A stretch of 33,048 bases of DNA from an uncultured Oscillibacter sp. (GCF_910587525.1 NZ_CAJULS010000012.1:1-33048); one strand, 5' to 3'; shown: positions 1-7,708, counted from the first letter of the stretch. Program-made: numbers and translations. Notes: generated by a model not told the origin, from the sequence alone.

Positions 1-837
1 GCCGTCCGGCATGAAAAAACGGGCGGCTTTTTTGCGTGGATAGACGGAAAGGAGGAACTTCCCGCCGCTGGCGGCGATAAGCCGAAAACGCCCCGGCGTG
101 GCCGCCCACCCAAAGAAGAAAAAGCGGGGCCCACTGGCAAGGAGGAAAGCCTTGATTCGTGGGCCGCGGCCCTTGAAGCCCAAAAACCGCCCCGGAAGCG
201 CGGAGGACAGCCGGGGAACAAGAATGCCGCCGGAGCGGGGCCGCCTACGGGAAACCGGAACGCCGAAACACACGGCGCATATTCGGCGGTTCGCATGGAG
301 GACTTGACCCCGGAACAGCGGGCCTACATTGAGAAGATCACGCTGGACACGAAAACGAATATGCTTGCCGAATTACAGTTGCTTATAGCAAAAGAATTCG
401 ATTTGCAAAACAAAATTGCTAAATTGGAGAACGCACAGGCCGGAAGTCTTTTCGTTGATCGAGTTGTTGAAGTGCAGACCCCAAAAGGGCAGGAACGATT
501 AAATCAACAGCTTGAAAAGCTGGCAAGCCTGCAAGCGGAGGAAGAAGCCTTGCGCTGGGATGTGGACGTTCAGCAGGGGAAGCCGCCAACAAAGCAACAG
601 CAAAAGCGCCTTGAAAGTCTGCAACGGGAGATTGCGGCCTTGCAGGACACCACGGGAGACCGGGCGCGGGAGTTGGAACAGGACGCATATAACACGGCAA
701 CACGGACAGTCATTCAATGGAAATATTTACTGATACGGGTCCCGGCGGGGCGGGACCCGCTGGGACCTGACGGTTTTCACCAAAATGTAACCGATCTGAT
801 ACGAAAATGTTGCAGGTTGTTCATAGTTTGTTCATGA
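1..837 (+). CDS. Phage terminase small subunit, C-terminal part (5' end outside window)
   Basis: The frame is open from base 1 to a TGA at 835-837, so 278 residues are visible and the start lies to the left. The visible N-terminal part is basic and Pro/Gly-rich and contains a GRPPK stretch. It is followed by a GGQPGNKNA...GNRNA...HGAYS segment (roughly residues 66-97), which is typical of PBSX/YjcR-like terminase small subunits; these bind phage DNA and recruit the large subunit for packaging. After that comes a long Glu/Gln/Lys-rich helical region (about 99-240). The last 38 residues or so look unrelated to the family and cover a DNA hairpin (arms 736-743 and 752-759), so the gene may be truncated or joined to foreign sequence. 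No large subunit or other phage gene follows, which suggests a prophage remnant. Family assignment is by pattern only. Confidence 0.65.
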   Translation, partial: AVRHEKTGGFFAWIDGKEELPAAGGDKPKTPRRGRPPKEEKAGPTGKEESLDSWAAALEAQKPPRKRGGQPGNKNAAGAGPPTGNRNAETHGAYSAVRMEDLTPEQRAYIEKITLDTKTNMLAELQLLIAKEFDLQNKIAKLENAQAGSLFVDRVVEVQTPKGQERLNQQLEKLASLQAEEEALRWDVDVQQGKPPTKQQQKRLESLQREIAALQDTTGDRARELEQDAYNTATRTVIQWKYLLIRVPAGRDPLGPDGFHQNVTDLIRKCCRLFIVCS

Positions 838-927
838 TTTTAGGGGTGGTTTCAGTTACTTTATAGGAAGGTATATTATGTAACCTGCAGGCACTCGCAA
901 TCCGACATTTTATGGAGGGATTCTTTT

Positions 928-3900
928 ATGAACGGATTATGGAAAAAACGCGTACTGGCGTTCCTTTTGACGCTGGTGATGATCGTCAGTTTGATGCCTA
1001 TGGCACTGGCAGAAAATGAAGGCGACACCGGGGGGGACTCTGGAACCGGGGGAGACTCTGGAACTGTTGAAACGCCCCCTCCTACTACGGATCCTGTAAC
1101 TCCTCCCCCGGTTACCCCAGACCCGGCTCCTGTGGAGCATCAACATAGTTATGTCTATGATGAGAAGCTTTCTACAACTGACACCACTCATACTCTGGGC
1201 TGTACAAATAATGAGGGTTTCTGCGATGCATCCACAAAACCTGAAGAGCACCAGTGGAGCACCCCTGTTACGGACAATAAAGATGGACTGACTCATACAA
1301 AAACATGTGCTGTTTGCGGCCGCAAAGTATCAGAAAATCATAAAATTCAGGTAACAGCTGAAGAAGCGCAGCATATTATGACCTGTCAGGATTCATGCGG
1401 CTACGTCACTTCATCAAAGCATGCGCCTGCCGCAAATGCGATCGGCGAGCGTGCAGCGTCTTGTCTTTTGCAGGGCATGACTACATACACCTGCGCAGCT
1501 TGCAAAAAAGAATATTCTATCAACGAACAGTTGACATCTCATATCGACAGAGACAATAACAACGTCTGTGACCGTTGCGGGCTGCCCGTTGTTACAGGGA
1601 ATACCGTTACCTTCAACACCAACGGCGGCGTTCCGGCGACCTTCACAAGAAATGTGGCCGCGAATGCGCCTCTCTCCAGTACAGGCAACATCAGCGATCC
1701 CACTAAAAGCGGCTGCACGTTTAAGGGCTGGCAGAGGGATTCCTCCGGTTCACTCTTTACGGGCCAGTCCACGCTGCTGGATTCCAATACGCTCAAGAGT
1801 CAGACTTTTACCGCCCCAACGACCTTTTACGCCATTTGGCAGGTGGAGGCCACCGGCCTGTCCGGCAGCATCAGCGCCACCTCCAACATCGGCGCCACCC
1901 TTTGGAACCATATTAGTGGTAAATGCACTTCCTATCTCGGCAAAAGTCCTGCCTCGGTGACGTTTGAATCTCCCCTGCCCAGCAGCTCCAATGGAGTTCT
2001 TTACCTGAGTGGGACCACCGCGGCACAGTCCGGCACGCCCTATTTTGAAACGTCTTTCAGAAATATGACCTTCCAGCCCGGAACCTCCGGCACTTCCTAC
2101 CGGTTGTATTACACCGCAAAGGACAGCACCGGCTATAACACGGTAAAGGGCTACGTGGACATCAGCGGTCAGGCCACCGCGAGCACCATCACTGTCTCCG
2201 TGGCTCCCAACAAGACCGCCTATTTTGACAGTGACGTCTTCCAGAAAGCCTACCGCGCAGCGGGTTTTACTGACACCCTTTCCTATGTGACCTTCCCCAA
2301 TGTCTCCGGCAACTACTCCAATTTCAGCGGCAGGGTGTACAACGGTTCCACAGAGCTGTCTGCCAGCAACTGGTCCACCGGGACTTACACTTACAGCAGC
2401 GGCATCAACGCCCTCTCCCTTCGGGCCCCCAGCGGCGCCAAGAGCGACTCCTTTTCCACCACGTACCGGGCCTATTCCAGAAGCGGCGCCTATGCCCAGG
2501 GCACCCTGGAGCTGAAAGTCACCGGCACCACCGGCAAGGGCGATGTGACCTACAGCGTGGACCCCGGCAAGGAGATCGACTTCGACTCCCGGGACTTCAA
2601 CAAGGCTTTCCAGGACAGGTACGGCAGCTCCAGCCGGACCATTGCCTATGTGGAGTTCATCGCTCCCACCAGCTATACCAGCTTCCGGGGCACGGTGTAC
2701 GTGGGCAGTTCCGCCTTCGACCGCAGTGATCTGAACCGTTCCTATTTTTATTATGACAGCAGGGATGCCGGACGGAATGACTACACTCTGGACCGCATGT
2801 CCTTCCGGGCCGACAGCAATGCCAAAAACGGCGACAGCATCACGATTCCCTTCCGGGCCTATTACAGCACCGGCTCCAGCAGCTATGTGGAGTGCAATCT
2901 GGTCATCACCATCGGCAAGGGCACCAGCGCCACAGGCGACATCAATTACGACGTGGCCCCCGGCAAAACCGTGACCTTCAATCAGCGGGACTTCCGGGAC
3001 TTCTACGAGGACAACACTTCCTCCGGCACGTTGGACTATGTGGAGTTTGACCAGCCCAGCTCCAGCACCTTTAACAACGGCACGCTGTACCATAACTACG
3101 GTACCAACTCTTCAAAGTCCTTCAACCGCACCACCATCGATGATTTCAAGTTCTATTACAGCCCCGGCAGCAAGGACTATGGCGTCGGCAATCTCACCTT
3201 TGTGGCCACCAGCAGCTTCAAGACCACGGTGACCCTGGACTTCACCGCCTACGGCACCAACGGCCGCTCCGTCAGCGGCACCGTGTCCATCGCCTCCACA
3301 GAGAGCGATGAAGACGGCGACATCACCTACACCGTGACCCCCGGCAAATCCGTGGACCTCCGGCGCACCGACTTCAACACCTACTTCCGCAAGAAGTACA
3401 ACAGCACCGTCAGCTACGTGGTCTTTGCCCGGCCCAGCAGCACCAGTATTTTCAACAACGGCACGCTGTACTGCGACTACGGCACCAACAGCCAGACCTC
3501 CTTCAGCCGCAGCGACCTCAGCGGCACCAAGTTCTATTACAACAAGAAAGACGTGGGCCGCAACGACTACTATCTGGACGAGCTGACCTTCGTGGCAGGC
3601 ACCAATTTTAAGGACTCTATCACCCTTGACTTCACCGCCTACGGCGAGCGGGACGACGAGTATGTGGAGGGCTCCCTGGTCATCAAGGCCGACGGCACCG
3701 CCGCCATCACCTCCAACTACACCGGCGGCATCCGCTATGCCACCACCACCGGCACCAATGTCCAGATCAACGCCAACGATATCGCCCGGTATTTCCGCAA
3801 GTCCTATCCCACTTACAATCTCCAGTATGTGACCCTGGGCGGCGTCCCCGCCGCCGGCAGCCTGTACTATAACTACTACAACGCCAGCAGCTACGGCACT

Positions 3901-4950
3901 ACCAGCCGCACCCAGATCACCTCTGCCAACTATGCCGGTCAGAGCTTCTACCTCAGCCCCAGCTCTACCAGCCAGTACGCTCTGACGGAGCTGACCTACG
4001 TGCCCAGCGGCACCAGCTACTGCGCCAGCATTCCTTTCACCGCCTACGGCACCAGCGGCATCAGCGTCACCGGCAGCATTCTCATCAGCGTCAGCCGCGC
4101 CCCGGTGTCTGAGGTCTATGGCGTCACGCCCCGAAACACCGCGGTGAGCTTCCCCGCCAGCGCCATTTACAGCGCAGTGCTCAGCGCCACCGGCTCCGCC
4201 CTCAGCGGCATCCAGCTGCTGGAGCTGCCCGCTGCCACCACCGGCGCCGTGTATATCGGCACCGGCACGGACCGGGCGGATACCCGCACTATGTACACCT
4301 ACGCCGCCGGCGCCAATCAGATGAGCCTGCTGCGCTTTGTGCCCACCGCCAGCTATACCGGCTCTGTGGAGATCCCCTATGTGGCCTTGGACGCCAACGG
4401 CAATGCCCTGGCTACCGGCTTCTTCTCCCTGGGCGTACTGAACAACCGCAAGACCCTCAAGGATGTGGACAGCTCCACCTGGTGCTACAAGTACGTCATG
4501 GAGCTCACCGACCAGAACGTCATCTCCGGCTACTCCGACGGCAGCTTTAAGCCCAACAGCACCGTCACCTACGGCGCAGCGCTGAAGCTTATCATGCTGG
4601 CCGCGGGCTATCCTGAGCAGGCCCCCACCGGCAAGAACGTGTTCAGTGGCTATCTGACCCGTGCCCAGGCCGACGGCATTGTCACCCGCAGCAATGTGAA
4701 CCTGTCCGCGCCCATCACCCGCCTGCAGGTGGCCCAGCTGGCCGCCGGCGCCCTGAAGCTGAGCACCAGCAACCTCTCCAGCGTGAGGCCCTTTACGGAC
4801 ACCTCTGATGTGTACGTCCAGGCGCTGAACGCCGCCGGCATCGTGGAGGGCTATTTCTCCAACGGTACCAGCACCTTCAGGCCCAGCGCCACCCTGACCC
4901 GCGGTCAGATGTCCGCCATTGTGTGGCGTATGAACGAATACCGCAAATAA
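928..4950 (+). CDS. Secreted SLH-domain surface protein with about seven internal repeats
   Basis: This 1340-residue protein starts at an ATG behind GGAGGG (914-919). Residues 1-29 form a signal peptide (KKR, hydrophobic core, AxA-like site ending ALA). An acidic Gly/Thr/Pro-rich linker and a Cys/His-rich region follow (about 70-220, with CAVCG, CAACK and CDRCG pairs). An InlB-type B-repeat lies at about 225-305 (TFNTNGG ... FKGW ... FYAIW). About seven diverged units of 105-140 residues then start near 310, 420, 538, 671, 797, 933 and 1061. A common unit pattern is 'PGK...F..RDF...Y', 'YVEF..P', 'NGTLY' and 'ITLDFTAYG'. The C-terminus (about 1173-1340) holds three SLH-like modules (VISGYSDGSFKPN, then ITRLQVAQL, then GYFSNGTSTFRPSATLTRGQ) that normally bind pyruvylated cell-wall polymer. 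It is therefore probably displayed on the cell wall; ligand unknown. No catalytic motif was recognised. Confidence 0.9.
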   Translation: MNGLWKKRVLAFLLTLVMIVSLMPMALAENEGDTGGDSGTGGDSGTVETPPPTTDPVTPPPVTPDPAPVEHQHSYVYDEKLSTTDTTHTLGCTNNEGFCDASTKPEEHQWSTPVTDNKDGLTHTKTCAVCGRKVSENHKIQVTAEEAQHIMTCQDSCGYVTSSKHAPAANAIGERAASCLLQGMTTYTCAACKKEYSINEQLTSHIDRDNNNVCDRCGLPVVTGNTVTFNTNGGVPATFTRNVAANAPLSSTGNISDPTKSGCTFKGWQRDSSGSLFTGQSTLLDSNTLKSQTFTAPTTFYAIWQVEATGLSGSISATSNIGATLWNHISGKCTSYLGKSPASVTFESPLPSSSNGVLYLSGTTAAQSGTPYFETSFRNMTFQPGTSGTSYRLYYTAKDSTGYNTVKGYVDISGQATASTITVSVAPNKTAYFDSDVFQKAYRAAGFTDTLSYVTFPNVSGNYSNFSGRVYNGSTELSASNWSTGTYTYSSGINALSLRAPSGAKSDSFSTTYRAYSRSGAYAQGTLELKVTGTTGKGDVTYSVDPGKEIDFDSRDFNKAFQDRYGSSSRTIAYVEFIAPTSYTSFRGTVYVGSSAFDRSDLNRSYFYYDSRDAGRNDYTLDRMSFRADSNAKNGDSITIPFRAYYSTGSSSYVECNLVITIGKGTSATGDINYDVAPGKTVTFNQRDFRDFYEDNTSSGTLDYVEFDQPSSSTFNNGTLYHNYGTNSSKSFNRTTIDDFKFYYSPGSKDYGVGNLTFVATSSFKTTVTLDFTAYGTNGRSVSGTVSIASTESDEDGDITYTVTPGKSVDLRRTDFNTYFRKKYNSTVSYVVFARPSSTSIFNNGTLYCDYGTNSQTSFSRSDLSGTKFYYNKKDVGRNDYYLDELTFVAGTNFKDSITLDFTAYGERDDEYVEGSLVIKADGTAAITSNYTGGIRYATTTGTNVQINANDIARYFRKSYPTYNLQYVTLGGVPAAGSLYYNYYNASSYGTTSRTQITSANYAGQSFYLSPSSTSQYALTELTYVPSGTSYCASIPFTAYGTSGISVTGSILISVSRAPVSEVYGVTPRNTAVSFPASAIYSAVLSATGSALSGIQLLELPAATTGAVYIGTGTDRADTRTMYTYAAGANQMSLLRFVPTASYTGSVEIPYVALDANGNALATGFFSLGVLNNRKTLKDVDSSTWCYKYVMELTDQNVISGYSDGSFKPNSTVTYGAALKLIMLAAGYPEQAPTGKNVFSGYLTRAQADGIVTRSNVNLSAPITRLQVAQLAAGALKLSTSNLSSVRPFTDTSDVYVQALNAAGIVEGYFSNGTSTFRPSATLTRGQMSAIVWRMNEYRK

Positions 4951-4960
4951 ACAATGCAAA

Positions 4961-4996
4961 AAGAGAGGGACGGCAAAGCCGTCCCTCTCTTTTTTA
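4961..4996. terminator. Bidirectional Rho-independent terminator
   Basis: Perfect 14-bp stem (4961-4974 with 4978-4991), loop AAA, followed by a T-run on the plus strand and preceded by an A-rich stretch that serves the minus strand. It separates the converging surface-protein gene and the retron RT gene, and it overlaps the RT stop codon. Confidence 0.9.
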
Positions 4997-5914
4997 TTTC
5001 CTCCGGCGGCGCTCCTCCAGCAGCCACCGTCTTGCCTCCAGGGCCCAGGCGCAGCTGGAGTCCGCCTGGAGCACATACCCCACCCGGCCCAGAAGACGGT
5101 CCAGATACGCCTCCGGGCTCACGACGCTGCCAGTCCACCGCAGGTGGTCCTCCACACCGAACCGGCGGCAGCAGTACACCGCCTGACGGACAGCCCGCCG
5201 TTCCTCCCGGGGAACGCTTACCCTTTTGTTCACCACCAAACCTGTCACCGTCTGCCGCCGTCCGGCGGAACGGAGGCGGGTTTTCCTGCCGTTGAGGAAA
5301 AAACCCAGGGCCCGCAGCTCCGCCTCTGCCACAGCCTGGACACCGGATAAATCCTCGCCGGAAAAGGTCAGATCGTCGCAGTAGCGGGTGTAGACAATGT
5401 CCCGCTTTCGGCACCAGCCGCCAACCCGTAGGTCAAAGTCCCGCAGGAGGATATTCACGATGGCGGGGGACGTGGGCGCGCCCTGGGGCAGAGCGTCCCG
5501 GTAGTAGCACAGCATGGTCAGCAGCACCCGCAAGGGCTCGGAGAAGATCTCCGGCGGAAAGACGGCGTCCTTCACGGCGGAGTAGCGGACGCTGTCGAAA
5601 AAATGGCGGATGTCCAGCCGCAGGACCTGGGACTGTCCCACGTGGCGGGCGGCGTTGCGGACGGCTCCGCCGCCGCAGCGGTAAGCCGTGGCATAGGGGG
5701 ATAGGGGCATGTAGACCAGCAGATTGTTCAAAATAGCCCGCTGGACCCGTTTCAGCGCCTCATCCGGCACGGTGAGGCGGCGGAATCCTCCGCCCGCCTT
5801 GGGGATCTCCACCGAGCGGTAGTGGGCGGGCAGGCTGTTGCTGAGGGCGTAGAGGGTTTGGAGGTCCACGCCCAGGTCTCTGGCCAGGGAGGCGGCCTCC
5901 CGGTATACAATCAT
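4994..5914 (-). CDS. Retron-type reverse transcriptase
   Basis: This 306-residue RT would prime on and reverse-transcribe the adjacent msr-msd RNA to make branched RT-DNA (msDNA). The RT motifs are in order: NAARH (87-91, the retron NAxxH signature), motif A LRLDIRHFF (D101), motif B QGAPTSP (144-150), motif C YCDD (178-181) and VTG (223-225, the second retron signature). A basic helical C-terminus follows (LLGRVGYVLQ). The length matches ordinary stand-alone retron RTs. The start is ATG at 5914, with GGAGAGGGGG 9 nt upstream. The same frame stays open to about 6403, but that extension runs through the ncRNA and promoter and should not be called coding. The gene begins 26 nt after the RNA's a2 repeat and ends in a terminator, so no effector is co-transcribed downstream. 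Catalytic residues appear intact. Retrons usually act in anti-phage defence with a partner toxin; none is seen here. Confidence 0.93.
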   Translation of the reverse strand: MIVYREAASLARDLGVDLQTLYALSNSLPAHYRSVEIPKAGGGFRRLTVPDEALKRVQRAILNNLLVYMPLSPYATAYRCGGGAVRNAARHVGQSQVLRLDIRHFFDSVRYSAVKDAVFPPEIFSEPLRVLLTMLCYYRDALPQGAPTSPAIVNILLRDFDLRVGGWCRKRDIVYTRYCDDLTFSGEDLSGVQAVAEAELRALGFFLNGRKTRLRSAGRRQTVTGLVVNKRVSVPREERRAVRQAVYCCRRFGVEDHLRWTGSVVSPEAYLDRLLGRVGYVLQADSSCAWALEARRWLLEERRRRK

Positions 5915-5940
5915 ATGAGGAAGCCCCCTCTCCGGCGCTT

Positions 5941-6115
5941 CGGAACAAAACCATCTGCATGGCGGGCCGCGGAGCGGTATCGAGTGCACGGGGAAGCCGT
6001 GCGGAAATACCGCGGAGCGGCGCGGCTGAGCGGAGCGAATACGATGGGGTGCGCGAAAACCGGACGGCGACACGCCGCCGGCGCCAATCGAAATCGGACG
6101 ATTCCTTTTGTTCCG
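5941..6115 (-). repeat. Retron a1/a2 inverted repeat
   Basis: On the minus strand CGGAACAAAA (6106-6115, a1) is exactly complementary to TTTTGTTCCG (5941-5950, a2). The 10-bp pairing has no mismatch and stops abruptly on both sides. The two arms bracket the whole structured region, as the a1/a2 stem does in characterised retrons, where it is needed to present the priming guanosine. Confidence 0.88.
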
Positions 6116-6116
6116 T
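5941..6116 (-). ncRNA. Retron msr-msd non-coding RNA
   Basis: On the minus strand the RNA is predicted to start at about 6116, seven bases after the -10 box, and to run to the a2 repeat at 5941-5950. The order is: a1 (6106-6115); a small msr stem (AATCG/CGATT, 6099-6103 with 6086-6090); a strong msr hairpin at 6060-6081 (about 9 bp, UGU loop, one bulge); then the msd between CCATC (6043-6047) and GATGG (5951-5955). Inside the msd the outer stem continues as GUAU/AUGC, then GCCGCG/CGCGGC, GCGGUAU/AUACCGC and GCACGG/CCGUGC around a CUUCC loop. This gives one long, interrupted hairpin of about 97 nt directly before a2, the usual retron layout. The branching guanosine is probably 6105 or 6104, next to a1, but that is inferred. 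No folding program was run. Confidence 0.85.
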
Positions 6117-6122
6117 GGGACT

Positions 6123-6151
6123 ATGATACCCCTTTTCCCGAGAAAAGACAA
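6123..6151 (-). promoter_or_regulatory. Sigma-A promoter of the retron
   Basis: On the minus strand the -35 is TTGTCT (6146-6151) and the -10 is TATCAT (6123-6128), with a 17-bp spacer. The expected start site is at about 6116, immediately before the a1 repeat, so promoter and RNA end agree independently. Confidence 0.8.
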
Positions 6152-6229
6152 GGCGTGCCGAAAAAATTGAAAACAGCCTGTAAGGAATCGCCCGGCAATC
6201 CGATATATCCCCTGAGAGGAGGCGGGGAA

Positions 6230-6352
6230 ATGGAGGAGCTCTACCAGCAGTATGTTCAGATCGTATACCGCTTCCTGGTCTCCGCCTGCCGCGATCCCCG
6301 GCTGGCGGAGGACCTGACCCAGGAGACCTTCCCCCGGGCCTGGGAGTACTAG
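6230..6352 (+). pseudogene. Truncated ECF sigma factor (region 2 fragment)
   Basis: An AGGAGG-type ribosome site precedes an ATG that opens only 40 codons. The peptide contains YQQYVQIVYRFLVSACRD and AEDLTQETFPRAW, the start of sigma-70 region 2 as found in ECF sigma factors (core-RNAP binding helix and the DLxQETF motif). A TAG stops it just after that motif, where a normal protein would continue for about 120 residues through regions 2.4 and 4. No continuation was found downstream in another frame, so this is a remnant cut off by deletion or insertion. It lies directly upstream of the retron promoter, in opposite orientation. Confidence 0.75.
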
Positions 6353-6529
6353 AGGAATTCCCCAAAATACTGAGAAAAGTCCAGTGGTCCGGGAAACGCA
6401 CATCTGCGTTGCCGTCCTTGGCGGGCGTCAGCCCGCCCGCGCCCTCCTCCTTGCTCCGCATTCCCCGTCCCCGCTTCCCTTTTTCTCATGATTTCTGGGA
6501 ACTGCTCTAATGCCTGCCAAATATTTTCC
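6353..6529. other. Intergenic stretch without a gene
   Basis: No open frame with a ribosome site is seen. The only structure noted is a 7-bp hairpin GGCGGGC/GCCCGCC near 6420-6440. The stretch may be scar sequence from the event that cut the sigma-factor gene, but nothing shows this directly. Confidence 0.4.
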
Positions 6530-6557
6530 TTGACATTCCCGCTGTTTCCTGTATAAT
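6530..6557 (+). promoter_or_regulatory. Promoter of the rpsF operon
   Basis: -35 TTGACA (6530-6535), -10 TATAAT (6552-6557), 16-bp spacer. Both hexamers are consensus, as expected for a strongly expressed ribosomal-protein operon. Confidence 0.88.
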
Positions 6558-6588
6558 AATAGGGCTTGCATTACGCAGGTATATCCTT

Positions 6589-6610
6589 GCTCCCGCCAAA
6601 GAGCGGGGGC
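6589..6610 (+). promoter_or_regulatory. Leader hairpin upstream of rpsF (possible S6:S18 autoregulatory site)
   Basis: An 8-bp stem (6589-6596 with 6603-6610, one G-U pair) with loop CAAAGA lies in the 5' leader between promoter and start codon. Many bacteria carry an S6:S18-binding hairpin in this leader, which represses the operon. Whether this one carries the required loop motif was not established. Confidence 0.4.
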
Positions 6611-6635
6611 CATTTGTCCAAAAGGAGGTGCAAAC

Positions 6636-6932
6636 ATGGCAAAGGTTACTGCCAATTACGAGGTCGTGTATATCATCGACCCTGCACAGGGGGAGGAGAA
6701 CATCGCCGCGATGGTGGCGAAGTTCAAGGCCCTGGCTGAGCAGCACGGCTCCGCTGTTGAAGTGGAGGAGTGGGGCGCCCGCAAACTGGCTTATCCCATC
6801 AACTACAAGAACGACGGCTATTATGTGCTGATGACGTTCACCAGCGGTCCCGAGTTCCCCAAGGAGCTGGACCGTGTCCTCGGCATTACCGAGGGCATTA
6901 TGCGCTCCATGATCGTCTGCAAGGGCGAATAA
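6636..6932 (+). CDS. rpsF: 30S ribosomal protein S6
   Basis: 98 residues, normal length for bS6. It begins MAKVTANYEVVYIIDP, has the central EEWGARKLAYPI segment and ends in the VLGITEGIMRSMIV helix, all family-typical. S6 sits on the platform of the 30S subunit as a heterodimer with S18. The start has an AAAGGAGG site seven bases upstream. It is the first gene of the rpsF-ssb-rpsR operon and lies 10 bases before ssb. Confidence 0.98.
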   Translation: MAKVTANYEVVYIIDPAQGEENIAAMVAKFKALAEQHGSAVEVEEWGARKLAYPINYKNDGYYVLMTFTSGPEFPKELDRVLGITEGIMRSMIVCKGE

Positions 6933-6942
6933 GGAGGCACAC

Positions 6943-7395
6943 ATGCTCAACAGGATCGTTCTCATGGGCCGTCTGACCCGTGACCCTGAGCTGCGCCGGA
7001 CCCAGAGCGGGACCGCCGTCACGTCCTTCACCATCGCCTGCGACCGGGATTTCAAAGCCCAGAGCGGCGAGAAGGAGACGGACTTCATTGATATCGTGGC
7101 CTGGCGGGGCACGGCGGAATTTGTCAGCAAGTACTTCGCCAAGGGCCGCATGGCCATTGTGGAGGGCCGGCTGCAGATCCGCGACTGGACCGACAACAAC
7201 GGCGGCAAGCGCAGAAGCGCCGAGGTGGTCGCCGACAACATCTACTTTGGAGATTCCAAGCGGGACAGCGCCCCGGGAGACTACGGCGCCCCCCCCGCCT
7301 ACGGAGCGCCCATCGGCCGGGGGACCCCTGCGCCCATGGAGAGCCGCTCCGACTTCGCCGAGATCGGCGAGGAGGACGGCGAGCTGCCGTTCTGA
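6943..7395 (+). CDS. ssb: Single-stranded DNA-binding protein
   Basis: 150 residues. The N-terminal OB fold (about 1-105) shows the usual MLNRIVLMGRLTRDPELR start, the FTIACDRDF strand, the DFIDIVAWRGTAEFV core and GRLQIRDWTD. A Gly/Pro/Ala-rich linker follows (about 110-137). The acidic C-terminal tip EEDGELPF is the docking peptide for replication and repair proteins. It coats ssDNA as a tetramer during replication, recombination and repair. Its position between rpsF and rpsR is the classical Firmicutes arrangement. Confidence 0.98.
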   Translation: MLNRIVLMGRLTRDPELRRTQSGTAVTSFTIACDRDFKAQSGEKETDFIDIVAWRGTAEFVSKYFAKGRMAIVEGRLQIRDWTDNNGGKRRSAEVVADNIYFGDSKRDSAPGDYGAPPAYGAPIGRGTPAPMESRSDFAEIGEEDGELPF

Positions 7396-7456
7396 TTCGG
7401 TTCCCTGTATCCCTCTGGAGCAGAGACCGCTGACTATGAAATAAGGAGGAAGCACT

Positions 7457-7708
7457 ATGGCTTTCGATCGTGAAGCAAGACCCGCCCGCCCCATGCGGGG
7501 CAAACGCCGCAAGGTCTGCCAGTTCTGCGCTGAGAAGTGCGAGAGCATCGATTACAAGGACGCCGCCAAGCTGCGCCGGTTCACCTCCGAGCGCGCCAAG
7601 ATCCTGCCCCGCAGGACCACCGGCACCTGCGCCATGCACCAGCGCCAGCTGACTGAGGCCATCAAGCGGGCCCGTCAGATCGCCCTGCTGCCCTACGTCA
7701 CCGACTGA
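7457..7708 (+). CDS. rpsR: 30S ribosomal protein S18
   Basis: 83 residues, normal for bS18. It has a basic N-terminus, the KVCQFCAEKCESIDYKD region and the conserved KLRRFTSERAKILPRRTTG block, and it ends in the helix KRARQIALLPYV. Three cysteines near the N-terminus (CQFCAEKC) indicate the zinc-binding C+ form of S18. The start follows AAGGAGG. It closes the operon and is followed by a terminator. Confidence 0.98.
   Translation: MAFDREARPARPMRGKRRKVCQFCAEKCESIDYKDAAKLRRFTSERAKILPRRTTGTCAMHQRQLTEAIKRARQIALLPYVTD

Noticed and set aside
2180..4440. Possible CRISPR-like array in the repetitive region
   Set aside because: The repeats are long, diverged, in-frame protein units, not short identical repeats with unique spacers. 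No CRISPR array was found anywhere in the window.
1750..5076. Two long minus-strand frames opposite the SLH protein
   Set aside because: Ala/Gly/His/Val-rich translations with no motif, caused by GC-rich third positions of the real gene; no ribosome site or promoter.
5915..6403. N-terminal extension of the reverse transcriptase frame (to about 469 residues)
   Set aside because: The frame is open by chance; the extension covers the retron promoter, a1/a2 repeats and msr-msd stems, and has no ribosome site. ATG 5914 with its site gives the normal retron RT length.
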